This document shows positions 45,830-54,289 of a stretch of DNA of 64,000 nucleotides, piece by piece. The stretch spans positions 1-64,000 of the forward strand of contig CAKVGI010000007.1 in the NCBI GenBank assembly GCA_934747265.1. Reading direction: 5' to 3'. The position numbers and the translations under genes are program-made. The stretch comes from an uncultured Rickettsiales bacterium. Lineage in GTDB: Bacteria; Pseudomonadota; Alphaproteobacteria; Rickettsiales; UBA1997. The notes beneath the pieces are model-generated. The model saw only the letters and a list, made by a program, of their open reading frames with translations. It made no database searches and was not told the DNA's origin. Numbering within the stretch: the stretch's first letter is position 1; every line of letters starts with the position of its first letter.

Positions 45830-48058
45830 ATGCCGGATATTTTGGATGAATTAAACAAGGAACAAAAAGAAGCAGTCATTTATAATGACGGACCGTTGCT
45901 TGTATTAGCTGGCGCTGGTACAGGTAAAACAAAAGTTTTAACTTCCAAGATTGCATATTTATTGGAAACTGGACAAGCATTTCCGTCAGAGATTCTTGCT
46001 GTTACTTTTACAAATAAAGCTTCAAGAGAAATGCAAGAAAGGGTTGCTAATATGTTGAAAAAAGATATTTCCAATATGTGGATGGGAACCTTTCATTCTA
46101 TTGCTAATAAAATTTTAAGAAAACACGCTGAACTCGTTGATTTGACTGATGATTTTACAATTATTGATCCAGATGATCAAAACAGGTTAATTAAACAAAT
46201 TTTAAGCGATTTTGACATTGATATTAAAGAATATCCAGTAAAAAATTATACCAATAAAATCAACGAATGGAAAGATAAAGGTATTACCTATGAAAATTCA
46301 CTAAATTTTGGCGTTGATTTTAATTATTATCCAGAAATTACGGAAATATATAAAGAATATCAAGCAAGATGCAAAAGCTTGAACTTATGTGATTTTGGCG
46401 ATTTATTATTGTATAATGTTGAAATATTCAAAAAATATCCAGAAATTTTAAAAAAATATATTGATAAGTTTGAGTATATTTTAGTAGATGAATATCAAGA
46501 TACAAACGCAATTCAACATACTTGGCTTAAAATGATTGCTGGCATTGGTATTAAAGAAAATATACATATTACCTGCGTTGGCGACGATGATCAATCAATT
46601 TATGGATGGCGTGGTGCTGAAATTGAAAATATTTTAAAATTTGAGAAAGAATTTAAAAATACAAAAATTGTTAGATTAGAAAGAAATTATAGATCCACAT
46701 CAAACATTCTAAACGTTGCTTCAGCTGTTATTTCTCACAATAAAGACAGACATAAAAAAACATTATGGACTGATAGTCAAAATTGTGGTGAAAAGGTTTG
46801 TTTAAATTGTTTTGACAGGGAAGATGAAGAAATTTATTCAATAGCAAGTGAAATTACTGAACTTAACAAAAAAATACAATATAAAGATATGGCAATTCTT
46901 GTTAGAGCTGGCTATCAAACAAGATCATTTGAAAAAATATTTTTAAGTCAATCAATTCCTTATAAAATAGTTGGTGGATTAAAATTTTACGATAGAAAAG
47001 AAATCAAGGATTGTATAGCTTATCTTAAACTAGTAAAAAATCATTCGGATTTTTTAGCTTTTGAAAGAATTATTAATACTCCAAGACGTAGCGTTGGTAG
47101 CGTTACATTAAAAAAAATATTAGCAGAGGTAAAATGCCAAAATACAAACGTTTTAGATGTTTGTGAAGAATTATGTAAAGCTGGGACTCTAAAAGGCAAA
47201 ACAGCTGACAATATTATGCAATTTGTTAAAAATATAAGAAATTGGAGTAATCAATTAACAGAAAAAGATCATATTACTTTAACAAAAGATATTATATATG
47301 GAAGTGGATATATTAATAATTTATCATCCGAAAAAACAGATGAATCAAAAAACGCTATTGAAAATATAAACGAATTTATAAGAGGATTAAGCGAATTTCA
47401 AAGTTTATCGGATTTTTTAGAATATGTAAGTTTAGCATCGGATAAAAGCAACATACAAAATGAAGATTCCGTAAATATAATGACAATTCACTCTGCAAAA
47501 GGACTAGAATTTGATACTGTATTCTTGCCGGGTTGGGAAGAAGGCATTTTCCCAAGCCCTAGATCCATTGATGAAAAAAATGGTTTGGAAGAGGAAAGGC
47601 GACTTGCATATGTTGCTATTACAAGAGCTAAAAATAGACTAATAATAAGTTATTCAAAAACAAGAAGTGAATATCAGGAACTCAAAATGATGCAACCATC
47701 ACGTTTTGTAAAAGAATTACCAGAAGAAAATTTGCAAATAACAAACGAAATTACTTTTGTAGAAGATGATTATAATGAAGAAAGCGATGAGGAATACGAA
47801 AATAAAAGGGTTGGAAGATACAACAATTATTATACTCCAAAATGGTATAATAATAACAAAAAATATGACATTGATGATAATGGCGAACGCATAATACAAA
47901 GAAATACTGAAAATCAGGTAAAAAATATTGCAAAAATGGTTGTTCATCCAACTTTTGGCGAAGGCGTAGTTATTAAGTCTGATGGAAAAAAATTAACAAT
48001 AGCCTTTAAAAGTTGTGGCTTAAAAACAATAATAAAAGATTTTGTAAAGTTTATATAA
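45830..48058 (+). CDS. uvrD: UvrD/PcrA-type DNA helicase
   Basis: This 742-aa superfamily 1 3'-5' helicase acts in nucleotide excision and mismatch repair. Motifs in order are GPLLVLAGAGTGKTKVLT (Walker A), AVTFTNKASREMQERV, LVDEYQDTNAIQ, CVGDDDQSIYGWRGA, LERNYRST, TIHSAKGLEFDTVFLPGWEE and EERRLAYVAITRAKNR. The C-terminal Tudor-like end (VVHPTFGEGVVIKSDG) matches PcrA/UvrD. The frame opens at GTG 45815, but ATG 45830 (MPDILDELNKEQKEAV) is the family start. Confidence 0.95.
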   Translation: MPDILDELNKEQKEAVIYNDGPLLVLAGAGTGKTKVLTSKIAYLLETGQAFPSEILAVTFTNKASREMQERVANMLKKDISNMWMGTFHSIANKILRKHAELVDLTDDFTIIDPDDQNRLIKQILSDFDIDIKEYPVKNYTNKINEWKDKGITYENSLNFGVDFNYYPEITEIYKEYQARCKSLNLCDFGDLLLYNVEIFKKYPEILKKYIDKFEYILVDEYQDTNAIQHTWLKMIAGIGIKENIHITCVGDDDQSIYGWRGAEIENILKFEKEFKNTKIVRLERNYRSTSNILNVASAVISHNKDRHKKTLWTDSQNCGEKVCLNCFDREDEEIYSIASEITELNKKIQYKDMAILVRAGYQTRSFEKIFLSQSIPYKIVGGLKFYDRKEIKDCIAYLKLVKNHSDFLAFERIINTPRRSVGSVTLKKILAEVKCQNTNVLDVCEELCKAGTLKGKTADNIMQFVKNIRNWSNQLTEKDHITLTKDIIYGSGYINNLSSEKTDESKNAIENINEFIRGLSEFQSLSDFLEYVSLASDKSNIQNEDSVNIMTIHSAKGLEFDTVFLPGWEEGIFPSPRSIDEKNGLEEERRLAYVAITRAKNRLIISYSKTRSEYQELKMMQPSRFVKELPEENLQITNEITFVEDDYNEESDEEYENKRVGRYNNYYTPKWYNNNKKYDIDDNGERIIQRNTENQVKNIAKMVVHPTFGEGVVIKSDGKKLTIAFKSCGLKTIIKDFVKFI

Positions 48059-48092
48059 ATTTATTAAACAAACATTCTTATTTAGATATTAA

Positions 48093-48767
48093 TTATTCAA
48101 CAGCATAATAAAAATGATGTGAACCATTACTATTTAAATTATCATAACTAATCCTACTTCTAAAATCTCCCATATTCCAAATTCCATCATCTATTTTTTC
48201 GTCAATTTTCATAAAATATTTCAACTTTCTTGTTGGAGAAGGATATTTTCTACATACAATAAATGTTTTTTCTGGCATTAAGTATTTAGGATGTTGAGGT
48301 GAATCATTACTTTTTCCCAACTCAAAATAATACCAACAATCTAGCGATTTTGATAATGGAGAACCACCATTTACATCATTTAGACCCCCAGTTCGTGGAA
48401 CTGTTTTTTTAGGTTCAAAATCGCTAATATTATTAAGAAATAAATCAACAAAAGGTCCAACCATCTGTGTTGGAATACCATAATTTATATTATTTGAAAC
48501 ATAATTACCACCAAAACTATTGTTGTTGTAAGATTGATCACTACCATATCCAATTTTACCACTTCCATTTAAATCACCAGGCAACCTATTTTTTAATAAT
48601 TTAAAAGAATATACTTCCTGTTTGAATTTTCTTAATTCACTAATTGCCGTATAAACTTTCGCGCTTTCAATCAAACTTTTTCCACCAATAATACCAGCAA
48701 CTAACAAGCTAATAATTATCAAGACTATTGATAATTCTATGAGAGAAAAAGCTTTATCACTATTCAT
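48093..48767 (-). CDS. Prepilin-like protein with type IV pilin N terminus
   Basis: This 224-aa protein starts with a class III signal, KAFSLIELSIVLIIISLLVA, where cleavage would fall before the Phe and the conserved Glu at +5 is present. A pseudopilin-type helix (ESAKVYTAISELRKFKQEVYSFK) and LPGDLNGSGKIGYG follow. The globular part ends with a DGIWNMGDFRSRI stretch. No pilus assembly ATPase, secretin or prepilin peptidase is adjacent. It is an orphan in this window. Confidence 0.83.
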   Translation of the reverse strand: MNSDKAFSLIELSIVLIIISLLVAGIIGGKSLIESAKVYTAISELRKFKQEVYSFKLLKNRLPGDLNGSGKIGYGSDQSYNNNSFGGNYVSNNINYGIPTQMVGPFVDLFLNNISDFEPKKTVPRTGGLNDVNGGSPLSKSLDCWYYFELGKSNDSPQHPKYLMPEKTFIVCRKYPSPTRKLKYFMKIDEKIDDGIWNMGDFRSRISYDNLNSNGSHHFYYAVE

Positions 48768-48909
48768 TTATTGTAAAAAAATAATTATATACATGACATT
48801 ATCATAAATAATAATATTATATTTTTCAAGTGGATTATGTTATATGAGAATATTGGTATTGTTAGTTTTTTATATATATTGTTTAATTTTTCTTTTTATA
48901 AATTTTATC

Positions 48910-49215
48910 CTTCATTTTGTTAATGGGTACTCTTTTATCCTCCCGTTAATGAAGTAAACATCCACACTGATAAAAATACTCTCTATCTCCCCTGATAAGG
49001 GTTCCTCAATTCACACTGATAAGACCATCTCATTTCATCCTGGTAAAAGTACTCAACCCACATCCTGATAAGATCCCCTCTCTCCCCATGATAAAGTCCC
49101 CAAATCCCACCTGATAAGCCCCCTCATTCCCTCCCTCTGATAAGATCCTCTCATTCCCCCCATGATAAGACCCCTCATTCCCCCCCTGATAAGGGGGGCA
49201 AGGGGGGTTTAGGTC
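48910..49215 (-). repeat. B-arm-type tandem array (half copy, reverse orientation)
   Basis: About ten units of 25-29 bp follow the pattern CCCTGATAAGxxCCCTCATT. They are best preserved at the right end (CATGATAAGACCCCTCATTC, CCCCCTGATAAGGGGGGCAA) and degenerate leftward. The right edge GGGGGGTTTAGGTC matches the junction before the core in the full copies (GGGGGGTTTAAAT at 13571), but no homologous core or full A arm follows. A short CTCCTTACAAATGGGAG palindrome lies just beyond. Confidence 0.82.
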
Positions 49216-49584
49216 GGCTTTCTCCTTACAAATGGGAGAGCAAAGTGGGGATATTTTGTATCAATTTCCAGATAAATGGAAGTAAAAGAGAATATATTAT
49301 GTTAAATTCTATTACTATTATTTACAAAACTACTATTATCTTTTATTTTATCACTACTACAATATTTATATTTAGATTGGTATATATAATTGGTTATACT
49401 ATTATAATTAATACATTATAACTAAATTAAAAATTCATTAAAAGTTAACAATATCACAGTATTTATTTAGTGATTTTTGTTGAAATTTAAAATATATATT
49501 CTATATTTGTAATGTTAATGAAGGCGATCAATAATTTATTTATTGGTTCATTCTATTATTAATTAAATTAATTAGGAGTAGACC
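49216..49584. other. AT-rich spacer and leader of the rpsF operon
   Basis: No gene is seen. The strong ribosome site AGGAG at about 49575 precedes the rpsF ATG. Several TATAAT- or TATATT-like boxes occur, but no convincing -35. Confidence 0.45.
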
Positions 49585-49926
49585 ATGTCTTTTTATGAAT
49601 TGGTATATGTAACTAGACAAGATTTGGCACCAAATGAGGTGGATAATCTTACAGAAAAATTTAAAAAAATTTTAGAGGAAGGAAAAGGAAAACTTGTTTC
49701 CAAAGAGTATTGGGGATTGAGAAAACTTGCTTATAAAATCAATAAAAATACAAAGGGACATTATGTTTTGATGAACATTGATGCACCTTATCCAGCTTTA
49801 GCTGAATTAGAAAGGGTTATGGGTTTTGATGAAAATATTATCAGAAAAGGAATTTTTAGAGTTGAAGAATTTTCAAAAGAACCTTCTAAATTGTTTGTAT
49901 CAGTTAATGCTAAGGATAAAAAATAA
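49585..49926 (+). CDS. rpsF: 30S ribosomal protein bS6
   Basis: This 113-aa protein pairs with bS18 on the platform of the small subunit. MSFYELVYVTRQDLAP, SKEYWGLRKLAYKINKNTKGHYVL and the RKGIFRVEE-type end fit bS6. A strong TAGGAG ribosome site lies 8 bp before the ATG. It is the first gene of rpsF-rpsR-rplI. Confidence 0.97.
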   Translation: MSFYELVYVTRQDLAPNEVDNLTEKFKKILEEGKGKLVSKEYWGLRKLAYKINKNTKGHYVLMNIDAPYPALAELERVMGFDENIIRKGIFRVEEFSKEPSKLFVSVNAKDKK

Positions 49927-49938
49927 TAAGGAGAAAAA

Positions 49939-50241
49939 ATGACAGAAGTTAAAAATGATATTCAAAACCAAGAGAAAGATGAATTTTTAAAGATTTCATT
50001 GGTAAATCAAGGAATTTCAATCAAAAAAAATAGAGTTGATCCATTATCAGATGTTCCAGATAAAGACATTGATTATAAAAATCTAGAATTATTAAACAAA
50101 TATATTTCTGAAAGAGGAAAAATTACAGCAAGTAGAATTACTGGCGTTCCTTTGAAAAAGCAAAGAAAGTTATCAAAGGCTATTAAAAGAGCTAGAAACT
50201 TAGCTTTATTATCATTTATCGCAAAAGTTGACGAAGAATAG
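49939..50241 (+). CDS. rpsR: 30S ribosomal protein bS18
   Basis: This 100-aa protein binds bS6. The core DIDYKNLELLNKYISERGKI, TASRITGVPLKKQRKLSKAI and KRARNLALLSF is typical. An N-terminal extension of about 40 residues is longer than usual and lacks the zinc-type cysteines of some bS18 forms. A good AAGGAG site precedes it. Confidence 0.96.
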   Translation: MTEVKNDIQNQEKDEFLKISLVNQGISIKKNRVDPLSDVPDKDIDYKNLELLNKYISERGKITASRITGVPLKKQRKLSKAIKRARNLALLSFIAKVDEE

Positions 50242-50251
50242 GAGATAAGTT

Positions 50252-50839
50252 ATGAAAGTTATTTTAAAAAGTAAGATTAAAAAATTAGGAAATATTGGTG
50301 ATATCGTTGAAGTTAAAGACGGATACGCTAGAAATATGCTTATACCTAACGGATTAGCTTTATTTTATACAGATAAAAATTACGAATCGTTCAAGATAAA
50401 AAAAGCTGAAATTGAAAAAGAAAATCAAGAAAATAAAGCAAAAGCAGAGGATTTAAAGAATAAAATTTTAACAAAAGAGATTATTCTTATTGAAAATGCT
50501 GGTGATGATGGAAAACTTTATGGTTCTATTACTGGTGCTAAATTAGCTAACTTTATTAATTTTGCAAACAAAATTGAAAACGCAGTTAAAAAGTCAAATA
50601 TAACATTAAAAGAAGCTATTAAAAATGTTGGTAAATATGAAATTATGATTGAATTACATCCAGAAGTTTCTTTTGAAAAAATTGTTATAGTTGCAAGATC
50701 AAAAGAAGAAGCTAACAAAATCAAAAAAGGTGAATTTAAATTAGAATCAGAAAAGAAAGAAGAAAATTTAAATCAACCAGTTGAAGGTGAACCAGTTGAA
50801 GAAAATAAAAAAGAAAAGAAGTCAAAAGCTTCAAAATAA
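50252..50839 (+). CDS. rplI: 50S ribosomal protein bL9
   Basis: This 195-aa protein has the N-terminal signature KVILKSKIKKLGNIGDIVEV and DGYARNMLIPNGLA, a long connecting helix and the C-terminal domain (IENAGDDGKLYGSITGAKLA). A Lys/Glu-rich tail of about 40 residues exceeds the usual length of about 150. It closes the operon and is followed by a terminator. Confidence 0.97.
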   Translation: MKVILKSKIKKLGNIGDIVEVKDGYARNMLIPNGLALFYTDKNYESFKIKKAEIEKENQENKAKAEDLKNKILTKEIILIENAGDDGKLYGSITGAKLANFINFANKIENAVKKSNITLKEAIKNVGKYEIMIELHPEVSFEKIVIVARSKEEANKIKKGEFKLESEKKEENLNQPVEGEPVEENKKEKKSKASK

Positions 50840-50866
50840 TTGATTAAAAAATATATACAAAATTGT

Positions 50867-50896
50867 AAAAATCCCACTAAAATGTGGGGTTTTTTA
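50867..50896 (+). terminator. Terminator of the rpsF-rpsR-rplI operon
   Basis: The stem AAAATCCCAC/GTGGGGTTTT with a 6-nt loop is followed by a T run, 27 bp after the rplI stop. Confidence 0.85.
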
Positions 50897-51179
50897 TTGT
50901 TGATTTTATTCTGCAAAATTATAATATTTTACTGTTATTATTGATTTTTACCAATATTACATAATCTTAAATAAAAATCTATTAAAAGAATACTGGACGT
51001 TGGTATTTTTGACTTTTAATATACTTTAATTTTTAGTTATAATATTAAATTATGATATTGTTTTGTATATGTATGCCAAAAATATAAATATTGTGGTAGT
51101 GATAAAATAAAGAATAAGGTTGTTTTGTGAATAAGTAATAATAAAATATTTATATTTAATAAATACACTCTTTCTTACT
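50897..51179. other. AT-rich spacer without a recognisable gene
   Basis: Low-complexity sequence between the rplI terminator and the A arm of composite repeat copy 3. Nothing is recognised. Confidence 0.5.
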
Positions 51180-51850
51180 ATATTTCTTAACTGTGGGTAT
51201 GTACTCTCTTGTTCTTATTTTTTAGTGAGATAAACATACTCTCCACTTTATAAATGAAGTTAACACAATTAATACCTCTCGCCCCACTTGTAAGTGGAAA
51301 ACTGATGTAGTTAGTATTCATCTCCGCCTCCCTTTATGAGAAGAAACTGACATAGTCAATATTCCTTTCTTGCCCCAATTTGTAATGGTAGCTAACCCAA
51401 TTAATGTCCCTACTCCACCAAAATTTGTAAGAGTGAAGCTGATGTAATCAATGTATCCTCTCCTTGCCCCCTTCGTAAGGGGAGAGTCAGTCATAGACTG
51501 ACAGGGGGGGGTTGAGAATATTCATTTTATTTTATAATAAAACAAAATGGATGATTAAAAATGAAAAATTAAAAATAAAGTTAAAGAGTTTGTATTTTAA
51601 ATTTAAAACTAAGATTAAGAATTGTAATAATAATTAAAATTTGGATTAAAGATTAAAAAACATAGAATTAAAAATTTAAAATTAACAATTTAGAATAAAG
51701 AATGATAAAGTATTATTATATATTAGATAATATTATTTATTTTTAAACCCCCCTTACCCCCCTTATCAGGGGGGATGGAGGTAGTATCCATTATTATGGG
51801 GAATGGAAGAAGTACCGACTTAACGGAAAACAAGGAAGCAAAAACCCAAA
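51180..51850 (+). repeat. Composite repeat, full copy 3
   Basis: Order A arm (51180-51515), core (51516-51745), B arm (51746-51850). The A arm has about six units such as GCCCCACTTGTAAGTGG...CTGATGTAG. The unit next to the core is the cleanest: TTGCCCCCTTCGTAAGGGG, then GAGTCAGTCATAGACTGACAG. The core border TTCATTTTATTTTATAATAA AACAAA matches copy 2 exactly. The end of the core (AATAAAGTAT-type, then TATTATATATTA and TTATTTATTTTT) matches copy 1. The B arm is short: one perfect CCCCCCTTATCAGGGGGG unit and then decayed units. Confidence 0.88.
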
Positions 51851-52053
51851 ATATCAGACAATGAAATACCTACACTTTAATTGAACAACTTATAAAGCAA
51901 AGAAATTTATTGAAAGAAAAAATAAAAATATAGAAAAAATATATATGAATTAGGACAAGTTTATATTTATTATTTGATAAATTATATATTGAAAATCCGA
52001 TAATTAAGTAATGTATAAAATTAATAGTACTAGATATTTATTTAAATCAACTC
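51851..52053. other. AT-rich spacer without a recognisable gene
   Basis: This is low-complexity sequence between the repeat and the promoter at 52054. No feature is seen. Confidence 0.4.
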
Positions 52054-52081
52054 TTGACAATAAATATAATTATTTTATAAC
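52054..52081 (+). promoter_or_regulatory. Sigma70 promoter of the ADP-forming acyl-CoA synthetase
   Basis: A perfect TTGACA (52054-52059), a 16-bp spacer and TATAAC (52076-52081) give a leader of about 55 nt. Confidence 0.6.
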
Positions 52082-52140
52082 TTTACATTATAAGATGTTA
52101 TGCATTTAGCATAATATTATTAATAACAAATAATAATAAA

Positions 52141-54222
52141 ATGAGTTTAGAGTCTTTTTTTGCTCCAAAAAGTGTAGCGGTTGTTGGTGTATCCGAAAAT
52201 CCTGCAAAATTGGGAGCATTAGTATTTAAGAACCTGCAAAATGCAGGCTTTACTGGAAAATTATATCCAGTTAATCCAAAAAGTGCTGGACAAGTTTTGT
52301 ATGGTGAAACTTGTGTTGCAAGTGTAAAAGATATTAAAGAACCACTTGATTTAGTTGTTCTCGTTGTTCCTGCAAAATTTTGTTCTGCAACGGTTGATGA
52401 TTGTATAGCAAATGGTGCTAAAAATATTAGTATTATTACAGCTGGTTTTGCTGAAACAGGAAATAAAGAATTAGAAGCTGAAATTGCTAAAAAATGTATA
52501 GACAATGGAATCAATTTATTAGGCCCTAACTGTTTAGGTCATATTTCAACATTTGATAATTTAAATGCATCTTTTGCTGATGGTTTTCCTGCAAGAGGAA
52601 ATGTTGCATTTATTTCTCAATCAGGTGCTTACTGTTCTGCAATGTTGGATTGGGCTGAAAAGAAAGGTATTGGTTTTTCACACTTCATTTCAATCGGTAA
52701 TAAGGCAGTTTTAGGTGAAGATAAATTGCTTGATGCATTGAAAAATGATAAAAATACAACAGCTTTCGTTTTCTATCTTGAAAGTTTGAAAAATGGTAAA
52801 GAATTTTTGAAAGTTTTAAAAGAAGTTTCAAAAACAAAACCTTGTGTTATTATGGAACCAGGTAAATCAAAGAAGGCGCAAGCTGCATCTTTATCACACA
52901 CAGGAAGTTTAGCTCCAAATTACAGAGTTTTGGAAATTGCTATTGAAAGATCAGGTGCAATTCAAGCTCATAATACTAGAGAATTGTTTGGTTTGTTGGA
53001 AGTTTTACAATACGCTCATCACCATGATTTTGATGGACAAATTGCAATTTTAACAAACGCTGGTGGTGTTGGTGTTTTAACTAGTGATTTATGCGAAGAT
53101 AACGGTTTAGATCAAGCAAGACCAAGTGAAGCTACAATTGCAAAATTAAAAGAAGTATTGCCAGCTGAAGCTGCTTTCGGAAATCCTGTTGATGTAATTG
53201 GTGATGCAAAAGCTGACAGATATGAAAATGCTTTGAGAGTTCTTTGTGAAAGCGGTGAATTTAAAAACATTTTGGTTCTTTTAACTCCACAAATGGGTAC
53301 TGACGCAAAAGGAACCGCTGAAGCAATAGTTAAATTGTATCCACAATTCCCTAATATTAATATTTTTGCTTCGTTTATTGGTGGTAAGAGAGTTCAACCA
53401 GGTGTTGATGTTCTTAACGAAAATCATATTGTTAATTTTGAATATCCAACAGATGCAACTACCCTACTCGGCTTATTGAAAGCTCAAATGAAGTTTAAAT
53501 CTTTAAATACTGTTGAAGTTAAAACAAACGAAGTTCCTGCTGATATCAAAAAAGCAGTTAAAGAAGCAAAAGAACAAGGTTTAGCATCTTTACCACAAAA
53601 TGTTGTCAATATGATTATGGATCATTATGGTATTGATTATCCAAAATCTGGCAACTTTACAGACAAGGCGCAAGCTTTAGATTTCTGTAAAAAGATTTTC
53701 CCTAGACCAGTTGTGTTAAAATTATCAGCTCCTGATGCTTTACATAAAACTGAAATGAAAGGAATTTACTTAAATGTTGACGATGAAGCTAAATTCAACG
53801 AAGGTTGGGAAGGCTTAATGGGTTCAATTAACAAATTCAACTTAAAAGGTGCAAGTATCCTTATTCAAGAAATGATTTGCAAAGCTACTGAAACAATTAT
53901 CGGTGTAAACTCCGACAAAAACTTTGGAAGGGTTATGGTATTTGGTACAGGTGGTATTTACACGGAAATCATGAAAGATACAACTTTAAGAATTTTACCT
54001 GCAAATGACTTTGATGATATGATTAAAGAAACAAAAGTTGGTATAATTTTAAACGGTGTAAGAGGTGAAGAGCAAAAAGCTGTAAAACCTTTAGCTGAAA
54101 CATTAGCTAAAATTCAACAAGTTGTTCTTGAAATTCCTGAAATTACAGCTATTGATGCAAACCCTGCATTGATTACAAAAGACAGAGCTGTTGTTGTTGA
54201 TTTCAAAATGTTATTGAAATAA
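52141..54222 (+). CDS. ADP-forming acetate/acyl-CoA ligase
   Basis: This 693-aa fused-subunit NDP-forming acyl-CoA synthetase would convert acetyl-CoA, ADP and phosphate to acetate, CoA and ATP, or the reverse. Domains in order: CoA-binding Rossmann (SVAVVGVSENPAKLGALVFK, LLGPNCLGHIS) and succinyl-CoA-ligase-like with the phosphohistidine in SLSHTGSLAPN. GQIAILTNAGGVGVLTSD, NPVDVIGDA and a C-terminal ATP-grasp (PVVLKLSAPDALHKTEMKG, GASILIQEMI, VMVFGTGGIYTEIMKD) follow. Codon use is less extreme in AT than its neighbours and suggests high expression or transfer. It is a single-gene unit between a repeat and a terminator. Confidence 0.92.
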   Translation: MSLESFFAPKSVAVVGVSENPAKLGALVFKNLQNAGFTGKLYPVNPKSAGQVLYGETCVASVKDIKEPLDLVVLVVPAKFCSATVDDCIANGAKNISIITAGFAETGNKELEAEIAKKCIDNGINLLGPNCLGHISTFDNLNASFADGFPARGNVAFISQSGAYCSAMLDWAEKKGIGFSHFISIGNKAVLGEDKLLDALKNDKNTTAFVFYLESLKNGKEFLKVLKEVSKTKPCVIMEPGKSKKAQAASLSHTGSLAPNYRVLEIAIERSGAIQAHNTRELFGLLEVLQYAHHHDFDGQIAILTNAGGVGVLTSDLCEDNGLDQARPSEATIAKLKEVLPAEAAFGNPVDVIGDAKADRYENALRVLCESGEFKNILVLLTPQMGTDAKGTAEAIVKLYPQFPNINIFASFIGGKRVQPGVDVLNENHIVNFEYPTDATTLLGLLKAQMKFKSLNTVEVKTNEVPADIKKAVKEAKEQGLASLPQNVVNMIMDHYGIDYPKSGNFTDKAQALDFCKKIFPRPVVLKLSAPDALHKTEMKGIYLNVDDEAKFNEGWEGLMGSINKFNLKGASILIQEMICKATETIIGVNSDKNFGRVMVFGTGGIYTEIMKDTTLRILPANDFDDMIKETKVGIILNGVRGEEQKAVKPLAETLAKIQQVVLEIPEITAIDANPALITKDRAVVVDFKMLLK

Positions 54223-54230
54223 TTTAATAA

Positions 54231-54270
54231 TATCATAAATACCCACTTTGAGTATTTATGATATTTAATA
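54231..54270 (+). terminator. Terminator after the acyl-CoA synthetase
   Basis: A perfect 12-bp stem, TATCATAAATAC/GTATTTATGATA, with a 9-nt loop starts 8 bp after the stop and is followed by a short T run. The U tract is weak. Confidence 0.6.
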
Positions 54271-54289
54271 GTAATATAAAAATATAAAA

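Noticed and set aside
47717..47951. Minus-strand frames inside uvrD
   Set aside because: They are opposite-strand shadows of the conserved helicase C terminus, made of Ile/Phe/Tyr noise.
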